Assembly (NCBI RefSeq): GCF_949282365.1
Contig: NZ_CASDOY010000023.1
Location: 1-29,376, forward strand
Direction: 5' to 3'
Source: an uncultured Desulfovibrio sp.
GTDB lineage: Bacteria > Desulfobacterota > Desulfovibrionia > Desulfovibrionales > Desulfovibrionaceae
DNA length: 29,376 nt
The stretch's first letter is position 1; the number at the start of each line of letters is the position of its first letter. The notes under the pieces are model-generated. The model saw nothing but the letters and a program-made list of their open reading frames with translations, had not been told where the DNA came from and searched no databases. The translations under genes were made by a program, and so were the position numbers. Below are positions 6,229 to 14,878 of the stretch, in pieces.

Positions 6229-6263
6229 AAAAAGGCTCCCGCAGCCGGAACCACGGGAGCCTT
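6229..6263 (-). terminator. Primary terminator of argD
   Basis: The minus strand shows an 8- to 10-bp stem (6263-6254 with 6241-6232), a 12-base loop and a T5 run (6233-6229). It begins 16 bases after the argD stop codon. Confidence 0.9.
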
Positions 6264-6278
6264 GCGATCGGGGAAACG

Positions 6279-7481
6279 CTATTTCGCCGTGCGCAGGATG
6301 TCTTCCAGCGCGGCGAGGAAGGCGTCGAGGTCGGCCTTGTCGATGTTCAGGGCCGGCAGCAGGCGCAGGGTCACGCCGTGGCTCAGGTTGCAGATGAAGC
6401 CGCGGGCGATGAGCTCGCGCCAGACGGCGGCGGCGTCCACGGACAGCTCGATGCCGATCATCAGGCCCAGACCGCGCACTTCGCGGATGGTGCCGGGCAG
6501 CCTGTCCTGGATGGCGCGGGCGCTGTCCATCACATGGGCGCCCAGTTCGGCGGCACGGTCGGCCAGTTTGTCGCGCAGCATGATCTCCACGCACTTGGCC
6601 GCCACGCCGGAAGCCAGCGCACCGCCGCCGAAGGTGGTGGCATGGCTGCCGGCCTCGAAGCCCCTGGCCATCTCGTCCGTGGCCAGCATGGCGCCCATGG
6701 GCAGGCCGTTGGCCAGGGACTTGGCCATGCTGATGGCGTCCGGGGTCAGGCCGTGCTGCTGGAAAGCCCAAAAGGTGCCGGTGCGGCACATGCCGGCCTG
6801 CACTTCGTCGCAGATGAAAAGGATGTCGTGCTTGCGGCAGAGGGCCTCCACGCCGCGCAGGTAGTCGCCGGGCAGGGGCACGATGCCGCCTTCGCCCTGC
6901 ACCACTTCCAGCATCACGGCGGCCGTGGCGGGCGTGATGGCGGCTTCCAGGGCGGCCAGGTCATTGGCGGGCACCTGCTTGAAGCCGCCGGGCAGGGGCG
7001 TGAAGCCGTCGCTCAGGCTCTCGCGGCCCGTGGCGGCCAGAGCGCCGAAGGTACGGCCGTGGAAGCAGCCTTCCAGGGTGATGATCTCATAGGCGTCGCG
7101 CTGTTTGACCTTGCGCATGTAGCGGCGGGCCAGCTTGATGCAGGCCTCGTTGGCTTCGGCCCCGGAATTGCAGAAGAAGGCCTTGCCGTGGTGGCTGGTG
7201 CCCAGCAGCAGCTGCGCCAGTTCCAGCTGTTCCTCCTGATAGAAGAGGTTGCTGACGTGCCAGAGCTTGCGGGCCTGGGCTTCCAGGGCGGCACAGACTT
7301 CGTCGTTGCAGTGTCCCAGGGCGGTCACCGCGATACCGGCCAGCAGGTCCACATATTCCTTGCCGTCCACGTCCCACAACCGCGAGCCCTTGCCTCGGGC
7401 CACGGCCACGGGATAGCGGCTGTAGGAACGGCAAAGCAGAGCTTCTTCCCGGGCTTTGACGGCGGAAAATCTGTCGGACAT
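6279..7481 (-). CDS. argD: Acetylornithine aminotransferase
   Basis: The 400-residue PLP enzyme converts N-acetylglutamate 5-semialdehyde and glutamate to N-acetylornithine and 2-oxoglutarate in arginine synthesis; ArgD proteins often also act as succinyldiaminopimelate aminotransferases in lysine synthesis. Class III aminotransferase motifs are clear: NSGAEANEACIKLARRY (105-121), CFHGRTFGALAATG (139-152), FICDEVQAGMCRTG with Asp225 that contacts the PLP ring, and MAKSLANGLPMGA with the Schiff-base Lys254. Length is typical. The start at ATG 7481 follows AGAAGGAG. The frame extends upstream into the dut spacer, but that part is not conserved-looking. It lies 94 bases downstream of dut on the same strand and may be co-transcribed with it. 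Two terminators follow. Confidence 0.95.
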   Translation of the reverse strand: MSDRFSAVKAREEALLCRSYSRYPVAVARGKGSRLWDVDGKEYVDLLAGIAVTALGHCNDEVCAALEAQARKLWHVSNLFYQEEQLELAQLLLGTSHHGKAFFCNSGAEANEACIKLARRYMRKVKQRDAYEIITLEGCFHGRTFGALAATGRESLSDGFTPLPGGFKQVPANDLAALEAAITPATAAVMLEVVQGEGGIVPLPGDYLRGVEALCRKHDILFICDEVQAGMCRTGTFWAFQQHGLTPDAISMAKSLANGLPMGAMLATDEMARGFEAGSHATTFGGGALASGVAAKCVEIMLRDKLADRAAELGAHVMDSARAIQDRLPGTIREVRGLGLMIGIELSVDAAAVWRELIARGFICNLSHGVTLRLLPALNIDKADLDAFLAALEDILRTAK

Positions 7482-7575
7482 GGTCAAAACTCCTTCTGAT
7501 GGCGGGACAGGTTCGCACTGTCCCACGGGGCGCGCGCCCCGGCAAGCGTGAAACGGAAAAATGGCTCCGGCAGGT

Positions 7576-8055
7576 CTAGCGTCCCGTATGGCCGAAGCCG
7601 CCCGCGCCGCGGTCCGTGGCGGAGAGGCTTTCCACCTCCTGCCAGACAGGACGGACAAAGGGCTGGAAAACAAGCTGGGCCATGCGCTCGCCGCGCCGGA
7701 GGACGCGCTCCTCGCCGGAGGTGTTGAGCAGCATGACGAGGATCTCGCCCGTATAGTCGGGATCGATGACACCCACGCCCTGGGCCACGGTCAGGCCGTC
7801 GCGCGCGCCGAGGCCGCTGCGGGAATAGAGGAAACCCGCATGACCGGGCGCGCAGGGCTGCACGCTGAGGCCCGTGGGCACGCAAAAGCGGCCCCCGGCG
7901 GGGATGCGCACACTGTCCTCGTCCAGACAGGCGCGCAGGTCGATACCGGCCGACAGGGCCGTGGCCGGTTCCAGATGGCCGGCGTACAGGGGACGGGCCT
8001 CCGCGCGCACGAAGGCCACGCGCACGGGGCAGGTGGGGACGGAAAAATCGCTCAT
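7576..8055 (-). CDS. dut: Deoxyuridine 5'-triphosphate nucleotidohydrolase (dUTPase)
   Basis: The 159-residue trimeric enzyme hydrolyses dUTP to dUMP and pyrophosphate, keeping uracil out of DNA and supplying dUMP. All five dUTPase motifs are visible in order: AGIDLRA (36-42), YSRSGLGARDG (77-87), GVGVIDPDYTGEI (93-105, with the catalytic Asp region), RGERMAQLVF (121-130) and the C-terminal RGAGGFGHTGR (149-159) that closes over the active site. The start at ATG 8055 gives the normal length. There is no Shine-Dalgarno sequence in front of it, and a weak TTGCCC/TACATC promoter ends 8 bases before the ATG, so the message could be leaderless. argD follows on the same strand. Confidence 0.94.
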   Translation of the reverse strand: MSDFSVPTCPVRVAFVRAEARPLYAGHLEPATALSAGIDLRACLDEDSVRIPAGGRFCVPTGLSVQPCAPGHAGFLYSRSGLGARDGLTVAQGVGVIDPDYTGEILVMLLNTSGEERVLRRGERMAQLVFQPFVRPVWQEVESLSATDRGAGGFGHTGR

Positions 8056-9102
8056 GGCGTGAGATGTAGCGCACAAGCGGGCAGCGGGCAAGGGGCAGCG
8101 GGCGCCCGGGAGGGCGGGACGCGGCCGGGAGCCCATGCTTTCGTGGCAACAATCACAGACAGATGCCTGCGGGACGGACAGACGGCCTTTCCCGCTGCCT
8201 GCACCGATACCCTGCCGGCGGCGTCCTGCGCCACCTGCCGGGATTTTCAGGAATGGCTGGCAACAGTTCCCGCTCCTTTGCCGCCAGAAAAAATTTTTCC
8301 TTCCCGGCGCGGCCCCCCTCAGCGGATCCCCCACATCTCCCCCGGGACAAGGGGGGCGTCAAAGCCCTCCGGCGGCCCTTGCCGCCTGGCACGCAACAGA
8401 TCCCGCTGGGATAGCGTCGCCCCCGGCGGCCCGCCGGACAGACCGGGATGCAGCAGGCACTGGTCACTCCTCCCCGGAGGGGCCCGGGACGCCCCCAGAC
8501 GCCCAAGGCCAGACGCCCCCCAGACGCTCAAGGCCGGACGCTCAAGGCCAGCCGCGCTCTCCCCGGCTCCCGGCGGCAGGCGTCCTCAGCCCCGTGCGTC
8601 CAAGCCCCGGTGCGGGACGCCTGCTCAGACGCCACCACAGTGCCGCTCCGGGCATGCCAGCCAACGAACCCGAGAAAAGCAGCCGCTCTCCCCCGCGCGG
8701 CACCGGGTATGAAAACGGGGCCTCTGGTACTGCTTACGTCCGACCTGTCCCTCCCCGCACTGCACCGGGGCCGGCGCGCTCCCCAACGCCCGGTTCCGCC
8801 ACATCGTGCGACCTCCCTTGTTGCCGGGGGACCGGCGCGCCCCGGACGCCCGATGCCCGCACACGCCCTGTCAGGGACCAGGACAAAAATTTTCGCGGGG
8901 ATGGGGGTGCGGGGGCAGGGGGGCCTTTTTCAAAAGGCCTCCCTTCTCCCGCAAAACATGCCTTCCCCGCATACGCTCCCCGGCGCGCCTGGCGTCGTCC
9001 CCTTCCGCCGCGGCACTCTCACGCCCCCACGCCTTCCCGCTCCCCGCCCCTTGCCTTCGCGGCCCGGATTGGGCAAAGTTGCGGCCAACAAAAGGAGATG
9101 GC
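8056..9102. other. 1-kb divergent intergenic region without a credible gene
   Basis: Open frames exist on both strands but their products are Pro/Arg/Ala-rich with no recognisable domain, as expected of random GC-rich DNA. The region holds short repeats: GGGCAGCGGGC twice at 8079-8089 and 8093-8103; a five-unit array at 8488-8550; an imperfect repeat containing CCGGCGCGC and ACGCCCG near 8766-8792 and 8825-8852; and a fold-back at about 8918-8943 (GGGGGCCTTTT then AAAAGGCCTCCC). It could contain the dut and trmFO promoters, but only a weak dut promoter can be suggested. It may be decayed DNA. Confidence 0.5.
8488..8550 (+). repeat. Small tandem repeat array, units beginning GACGC
   Basis: Five head-to-tail units run GACGCCCCCA (8488), GACGCCCAAGGCCA (8498), GACGCCCCCCA (8512), GACGCTCAAGGCCG (8523) and GACGCTCAAGGCCA (8537). 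The lengths are 10, 14, 11, 14 and 14 bases. The last two differ at one base. It is not a CRISPR array because there are no unique spacers. Confidence 0.8.
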
Positions 9103-10440
9103 GTGACTGAACACAGCTATGCGGTTATCGGCGGCGGTCTGGCCGGTTGCGAGTGCGCCCTGCGTCTGGCGCGGGCCGGTCTGCAGGTGACCCTGTTCGA
9201 GCAGAAGCCGGAGCACCGTTCCCCGGCCCATGTCAATGACGGGCTGGCGGAGCTGGTCTGTTCCAATTCCCTGCGCTCGGACGAACTGACGTCCGGCATC
9301 GGTCTGCTCAAGGCCGAGATGCGCGAGCTGGGCAGCGATTTCATGGAGCTGGCCGACGCCCACCGCGTGCCCGCGGGCAAGGCCCTGGCCGTGGACCGCG
9401 AGGCCTTTTCGGCGGCCATGACGGCGCGCATCCTGGGCACGCCCGGCATCCGTCTGGTGCACCGGCAGATCGTCTCGCTGGACGATCCCGCGCTGGAAGG
9501 CTTCGATATCGTGGTGCTGGCGGCCGGGCCGCTGGCTTCGGAGAACCTCTCCGCCTCGCTGGCCGGGGTGGTGGGCGGCGACCACTGTTATTTTTATGAT
9601 GCCATCGCGCCCATCGTCTGGACGCACTCCCTGGATATGGACATCGTGTTCCGGGCCTCGCGCTACGGGCAGGAAAAGGGCGAGACGGGCGGCGACTATC
9701 TCAACTGCCCCATGGACCGGGAAGAATACGAAGCCTTCTACGCTGCCCTGCTGGAAGCGCAGAAGGTGGGGGCCCGCGAGTTCGAGAAGGAAAAGCATTT
9801 CGAGGGCTGCATGCCGGTGGAGGCCCTGGCGGAGCGTGGCCCGCGCACCCTGACCTTCGGCCCGCTCAAGCCCGTGGGCTTCGTGGACCCGCGCACCGGC
9901 CGCCGCCCTTGGGCCGTCCTGCAGCTGCGGGCCGAGACGGTCAACGGCGAGACCTGCAATCTGGTGGGCTGCCAGACCAAGCTGACCTACGGCGAGCAGG
10001 CGCGCGTGTTCCGCCTGGTGCCCGGTCTGGAAAAGGCGGAGTTCGCGCGCTTCGGCAGCATGCACCGCAATACCTATGTCAACGCGCCCGAGGCCCTGAA
10101 CGCCGACCTGTCGCTCAAGGCGCGGCCCCGCGTCTTTCTGGCCGGGCAGATCACCGGTGTGGAAGGCTATCTGGAATCCGCGGCCTGCGGCATGTGGCTG
10201 GGCATGCTGCTGGCGGCCCGCGCCGGGGGGCGGGAGCTGGCCCTGCCGCCGCTGGAATGCGCGCTGGGGGCCCTGCTCAACCACCTGCGCACGCCGGCCA
10301 AACATTTCCAGCCCTCCAACGCCCATTTCGGCCTGATGCCGGAACTGGGCGAAAAGGCGCGCAAGAAGGACCGCAAGGCCCTGTACTCGGCCCGGGCGCG
10401 CGAGAGCTTCGCGGCCTGGCGGCAGGCCCAGGGCCTGTAA
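9103..10440 (+). CDS. trmFO: tRNA (uracil-5-)-methyltransferase, folate/FAD-dependent
   Basis: The 445-residue enzyme makes ribothymidine at position 54 of the tRNA T-loop, using 5,10-methylenetetrahydrofolate as the carbon donor and FADH2 as reductant. The N-terminal FAD fold begins AVIGGGLAGCECALRLARAG. Catalytic-type cysteines are visible at Cys53 (LVCSNSLRSDE) and Cys236 (FEGCMPVE), and the C-terminal FAD-binding segment AGQITGVEGYLESAACG is intact. The start is GTG 9103, six bases after AAAGGAG (9091-9097) and at the family's expected N-terminus. The open frame runs on upstream to 8806, but that part is random-looking. It stands alone between two long non-coding stretches and has no clear terminator. 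Confidence 0.95.
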   Translation: MTEHSYAVIGGGLAGCECALRLARAGLQVTLFEQKPEHRSPAHVNDGLAELVCSNSLRSDELTSGIGLLKAEMRELGSDFMELADAHRVPAGKALAVDREAFSAAMTARILGTPGIRLVHRQIVSLDDPALEGFDIVVLAAGPLASENLSASLAGVVGGDHCYFYDAIAPIVWTHSLDMDIVFRASRYGQEKGETGGDYLNCPMDREEYEAFYAALLEAQKVGAREFEKEKHFEGCMPVEALAERGPRTLTFGPLKPVGFVDPRTGRRPWAVLQLRAETVNGETCNLVGCQTKLTYGEQARVFRLVPGLEKAEFARFGSMHRNTYVNAPEALNADLSLKARPRVFLAGQITGVEGYLESAACGMWLGMLLAARAGGRELALPPLECALGALLNHLRTPAKHFQPSNAHFGLMPELGEKARKKDRKALYSARARESFAAWRQAQGL

Positions 10441-10871
10441 GGGAGGGGGAGCGGCGCCTGGCGGGCGTGACGGACGCCGCGACGCGCAGCGGGGACAGGA
10501 ACCGTTGCCGGAGGAAGCGGCGTCGCGACAGCCCGTCGTGACAGCCCGCCCGTGCCGCGCGTATGGGCACGCTTCCCGCGCGGCAGGCGGCCGGAAGGTG
10601 TATCTTCTGGCCGGGGGCGGAAAGGTCGCACGCTCCCCGCGCGGCAGGCGGCCGGGAGCGCCGAACGCGCAGCCCCGGGCCTGTGGACGGGCGGGAGGCA
10701 GGGCAGGCCGGCACGACGGGAAGCGCCCAGCCACGGGGAGGCGCAGGCCCCTTTCGCGGGGACTGTGCCCGGACACCGGGCCGGCGCGGATGCGGCAGGC
10801 CGCGGGCAGCCTCGTCACGAGGGCCGCAACACCCTGAAAAGAAAACATAAAAAAAAATGCGAAAAAATCTG
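10441..10871. other. Non-coding spacer after trmFO with duplicated hairpin and A-rich tract
   Basis: No gene is seen. The main feature is a 31-base direct repeat (10567-10597 and 10628-10658) described separately. An inverted repeat CGTGCC/GGCACG lies just before the first copy (about 10551-10570). The last 35 bases are strongly A-rich and lie directly upstream of the tRNA promoter, where they could act as an UP element for RNA polymerase. Confidence 0.55.
10567..10658 (+). repeat. Two 31-bp direct repeats, each a potential hairpin
   Basis: Copy 1 at 10567-10597 and copy 2 at 10628-10658 differ at two positions only. In copy 1 the ends read CTTCC and GGAAG; in copy 2 they read CTCCC and GGGAG. 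The two differences therefore exchange a T-A pair for a C-G pair in the same stem. Confidence 0.85.
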
Positions 10872-10900
10872 TTGACGCGCAGGGTCGTTTTCGCTAGATA
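10872..10900 (+). promoter_or_regulatory. Promoter of the tRNA-Val gene
   Basis: TTGACG (10872-10877) and TAGATA (10895-10900) are spaced by 17 bases, preceded by A-rich DNA (about 10837-10868). Transcription would begin near 10907, about 13 bases before the mature tRNA 5' end. Confidence 0.88.
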
Positions 10901-10919
10901 AGACTTCGCCTCTTGGAGT

Positions 10920-10996
10920 AGGAGCGTAGCTCAGGTGGCTAGAGCACTTCCTTGACACGGAAGGGGTCAGCAGTTCAAGTCTGCTCGTTCCTACCA
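10920..10996 (+). tRNA. tRNA-Val (anticodon GAC)
   Basis: A complete 77-base cloverleaf can be drawn. The acceptor stem AGGAGCG pairs with CGTTCCT (10986-10992, one G-T). The D arm is GCTC/GAGC, the anticodon stem CTTCC/GGAAG encloses loop TTGACAC, and the T arm AGCAG/CTGCT encloses TTCAAGT. The anticodon is GAC, which reads valine codons GUC and GUU. The discriminator is A10993 and the CCA end is encoded (10994-10996). It has its own consensus promoter and is followed by two terminator-like hairpins. Confidence 0.96.
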
Positions 10997-11051
10997 AATA
11001 AAATAATAACGGGCATGAGCCCATGGCGACAGGGGCGGTGCCCGCCAGATA

Positions 11052-11076
11052 GCTGCTCGAAAGCAGCACGTTTTTT
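11052..11076 (+). terminator. Terminator 1 between tRNA-Val and thrS
   Basis: GCTGCT (11052-11057) pairs with AGCAGC (11062-11067) around a CGAA tetraloop; after ACG comes a T6 run (11071-11076). Confidence 0.8.
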
Positions 11077-11080
11077 GAAG

Positions 11081-11117
11081 ATGGGGAGGTTTTTCAGCCT
11101 CCCCATTCCTTTTTTTG
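11081..11117 (+). terminator. Terminator 2 / possible attenuator in front of thrS
   Basis: A perfect 9-bp stem (11081-11089 with 11098-11106) with an 8-base loop is followed by TCC and a T8 run at 11110-11117. It lies 38 bases before the thrS start, so it must be bypassed unless thrS has a promoter downstream of it. Confidence 0.85.
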
Positions 11118-11155
11118 TACCATACGCCCGCCAGGGCGCCTGAAGGAGTATGAGC

Positions 11156-13102
<1,947 letters not shown>

Positions 13103-13103
13103 C

Positions 13104-13634
13104 ATGAGACCCCGGCGCGACATGCCGCAGGACGGCGTGCGCCGCAACGAAACGATCCGCGCCCGTGAAGTGCGCGTCATCGGCGCTGACGGGGAACAAC
13201 TGGGTATTTTGCAGCGCAACGAGGCTATTGCCCTTGCCAAGGAAGCCGGCATGGACTTGGTGGAAGTCGCTTCCACCTCCGAGCCGCCTGTCTGTCGTAT
13301 CATGGACTACGGCAAGTTCAAGTACGAACAGCAGAAAAAGAAGCAGGAAGCCAAAAAGCGCCAGAGCGTGGTGCAGATCAAGGAGATCAAGGTCCGTCCC
13401 AAGACCGACGACCATGACTACGAGACCAAGCTGCGCCACATCCGCCGCTTCCTGGAAGACGGCGACCGCTGCAAGGTGACGGTGTTCTTCCGCGGCCGCG
13501 AGATCGTCCACAAGGACCGCGGCATCAGCATCCTTGAGCGCGTCGTGCAGGATCTGGCCGACGTGGCCAAGGTGGATCAGGAGCCCCGTGCCGAAGGGCG
13601 CACCCTGCAGATGCTGCTGGTGCCCAAGAAGTAG
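13104..13634 (+). CDS. infC: Translation initiation factor IF-3
   Basis: IF-3 binds the 30S subunit, prevents early joining with 50S and checks the initiator codon. The N-terminal domain (RRNETIRAREVRVIG to EPPVCRIMDYGKF), Lys-rich linker (KYEQQKKKQEAKKRQ) and C-terminal domain (QIKEIKVRPKTDDHDY to LQMLLVPKK) are complete. The start is uncertain. ATG 13104 is used here as the conservative choice (176 residues) but has no ribosome binding site. GGAGGG at 13076-13081 is ideally placed, 7 bases away, for an in-frame ATA codon at 13089, which would add five residues and overlap thrS by 14 bases. infC genes commonly use rare start codons (AUU in E. coli) for self-regulation. ATG 13074 is a third possibility. 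Confidence 0.93.
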   Translation: MRPRRDMPQDGVRRNETIRAREVRVIGADGEQLGILQRNEAIALAKEAGMDLVEVASTSEPPVCRIMDYGKFKYEQQKKKQEAKKRQSVVQIKEIKVRPKTDDHDYETKLRHIRRFLEDGDRCKVTVFFRGREIVHKDRGISILERVVQDLADVAKVDQEPRAEGRTLQMLLVPKK

Positions 13635-13700
13635 CTTTCCGCCAGGACCCTTTCTGCCTGACGCCGCAGGTGGCCTGCGCCGTCGGGCCTGCCCGCGCGC

Positions 13701-13735
13701 CCCTGCATTTTTGCACTTGCGCCGCAGGGCTTTTT
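13701..13735 (+). terminator. Terminator-like hairpin between infC and rpmI
   Basis: CCCTGC (13701-13706) pairs with GCAGGG (13724-13729); extra pairing is possible with one bulge. A T5 run follows at 13731-13735. Just upstream, about 13661-13687, is another hairpin with one C-C mismatch. Because rpmI follows, this could be a partial terminator that sets the ratio of IF3 to L35/L20. Confidence 0.5.
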
Positions 13736-13795
13736 CAGGCAATATGCCGTTCCTGCCCGTAGTGTACGGGCAGGCCATTCGCTAAGGAGTATATC

Positions 13796-13993
13796 ATGCC
13801 CAAGATCAAAACCCGGCGTTCCGCGGCCAAGCGTTTCGAGCTCACCGGCAGCGGCAAGTTCAAGCGTCGTCGTCAGAATCTGCGCCACATCCTCACCAAG
13901 AAGGCCCCCGGCCGCAAGATGCGCCTGGGCCAGGCCACTCTCGTGGACAGCACCAACGAGAAGGCCGTGCGCCGGATGCTGCCCAACGGCTAG
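13796..13993 (+). CDS. rpmI: 50S ribosomal protein L35
   Basis: The 65-residue basic protein begins MPKIKTRRSAAKRF and carries the family pattern KRRRQNLRHILTKK, then RKMRLGQATLV. L35 is a late-binding protein of the large ribosomal subunit. A strong TAAGGAG ribosome binding site precedes ATG 13796. It lies in the conserved order infC-rpmI-rplT, but the gap to rplT is unusually long at 270 bases. Confidence 0.97.
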   Translation: MPKIKTRRSAAKRFELTGSGKFKRRRQNLRHILTKKAPGRKMRLGQATLVDSTNEKAVRRMLPNG

Positions 13994-14263
13994 CCATCCC
14001 GGACCTTCGGCGGCTCCGCCTGTGCGGAGCGGCTGCCTGAGCGCGCCAGCGTGAAGGCGTACATTCTGATCCGGTACGGATTGAGCGCCCGCATGCGGGA
14101 GGCGGCATGACCGCCGCAACACCGCCGCGCGGCGCAGCCCCCAGAGGGCGACGGCCAGCGCAAAGCCGTTCTTTTCAAGCAATTTGCGCCCCGACAGGGA
14201 TCAATTTTTTCCCCCGGCAGGCACATACCTCCGCCTTGGCCGGGCGAAAGGAGGGTACCCCCC
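13994..14263 (+). promoter_or_regulatory. Structured 270-base spacer between rpmI and rplT
   Basis: No gene is seen. Strong local dyads are GCTCCGC/GCGGAGC (about 14013-14030), a perfect palindrome CCCGCATGCGGG (about 14089-14100) and GGCGG/CCGCC (about 14102-14116). The rplT ribosome binding site itself sits in GGAGGGTACCCCCC, which can fold back and mask it. In E. coli, L20 represses its own operon by binding a leader RNA, so a comparable control is possible here; this is inference. Confidence 0.5.
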
Positions 14264-14614
14264 ATGCGTGTGAAGAGAGGTCTCGCCGCCCATCGCCGGC
14301 ACAAAAAGTACCTGAGCGCGGCCAAGGGTTTCCGTGGTGGCCGCAGCCGTCTGTATCGTACCGCCCGTGAGGCTGTGGAGCGTTCGCTCCAGTATTCCTT
14401 CATCGGCCGCAAGCACCGCAAACGCGACTTCCGCACCCTGTGGATCCTGCGCATCAACGCCGGTGCGCGCCTGAACGGTCTGTCCTACAGCCGTCTCATG
14501 CACGGGCTGAACAAGGCCGGCATCGCCCTGAACCGCAAGGTGCTCGCCGACCTCGCCGTCTACCACAAGGACGATTTCGCCAAGGTGGTGGAAATGGCCA
14601 AGGCTGCCCTGTAA
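14264..14614 (+). CDS. rplT: 50S ribosomal protein L20
   Basis: The 116-residue rRNA-binding protein is needed for early assembly of the 50S subunit and in several bacteria represses its own operon. The sequence MRVKRGLAAHRRHKKYL, GFRGGRSRLYRTA, YSFIGRKHRKRDFRTLWI and NAGARLNGLSYSRLM is diagnostic, and length is standard. AAGGAGGG lies 8 bases before ATG 14264. pheS follows after 264 bases containing a strong terminator-like hairpin. Confidence 0.97.
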   Translation: MRVKRGLAAHRRHKKYLSAAKGFRGGRSRLYRTAREAVERSLQYSFIGRKHRKRDFRTLWILRINAGARLNGLSYSRLMHGLNKAGIALNRKVLADLAVYHKDDFAKVVEMAKAAL

Positions 14615-14639
14615 CCGGCAAGCCACAGCTTTTTTGCGT

Positions 14640-14698
14640 GCGCGGCATGTCTTGGCGTGAGGTTCGGCCTCGTGCGGGATATGCCGCGCTCTTTTTTT
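14640..14698 (+). terminator. Terminator or attenuator between rplT and pheS
   Basis: GCGCGGCAT (14640-14648) pairs perfectly with ATGCCGCGC (14681-14689), enclosing a 32-base loop that can fold further, and is followed by TC and a T7 run (14692-14698). It sits 26 bases after the rplT stop codon. In E. coli the same junction carries an attenuator with a Phe-rich leader peptide; I find no such peptide here. Confidence 0.85.
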
Positions 14699-14878
14699 CC
14701 GCCGGAGATTCCGGTAAGCTGGCCCCAGCCACGGATGACCGCGCCCCCGGCGCGACCTCCGTTCGTGTGCGCCTGCTGTTTTGTGGCGGCGGAGCATGGT
14801 GTTCCCCCGCCTTTTTCGCGCGGCCGTCCGGCCGTCCCTTTGACCGTAACGCCGCCTGCGGCGGCTCCGGGAATTCGC

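Noticed and set aside
4977..7499. 840-residue plus-strand open frame running through the C_GCAxxG, DksA-type and argD regions
   Set aside because: It crosses terminators and lies antisense to argD; the composition is not protein-like.
8488..8550. CRISPR-like array
   Set aside because: Units are contiguous and short with no unique spacers and no cas genes nearby.
8448..9110. Possible gene upstream of trmFO (220 residues) and other frames in the same spacer
   Set aside because: Pro/Arg/Ala-rich with no domain, start site without ribosome binding signal, and includes the tandem repeats.
11022..11048. Leader peptide MATGAVPAR in front of thrS
   Set aside because: It has a single Thr codon and no clear ribosome binding site, so it gives no basis for threonine-responsive attenuation.
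14657..14878. N-terminal extension of PheS from GTG 14657
   Set aside because: The extension overlaps a strong terminator hairpin and is Pro-rich and unlike the PheS family, which starts near ATG 14879.
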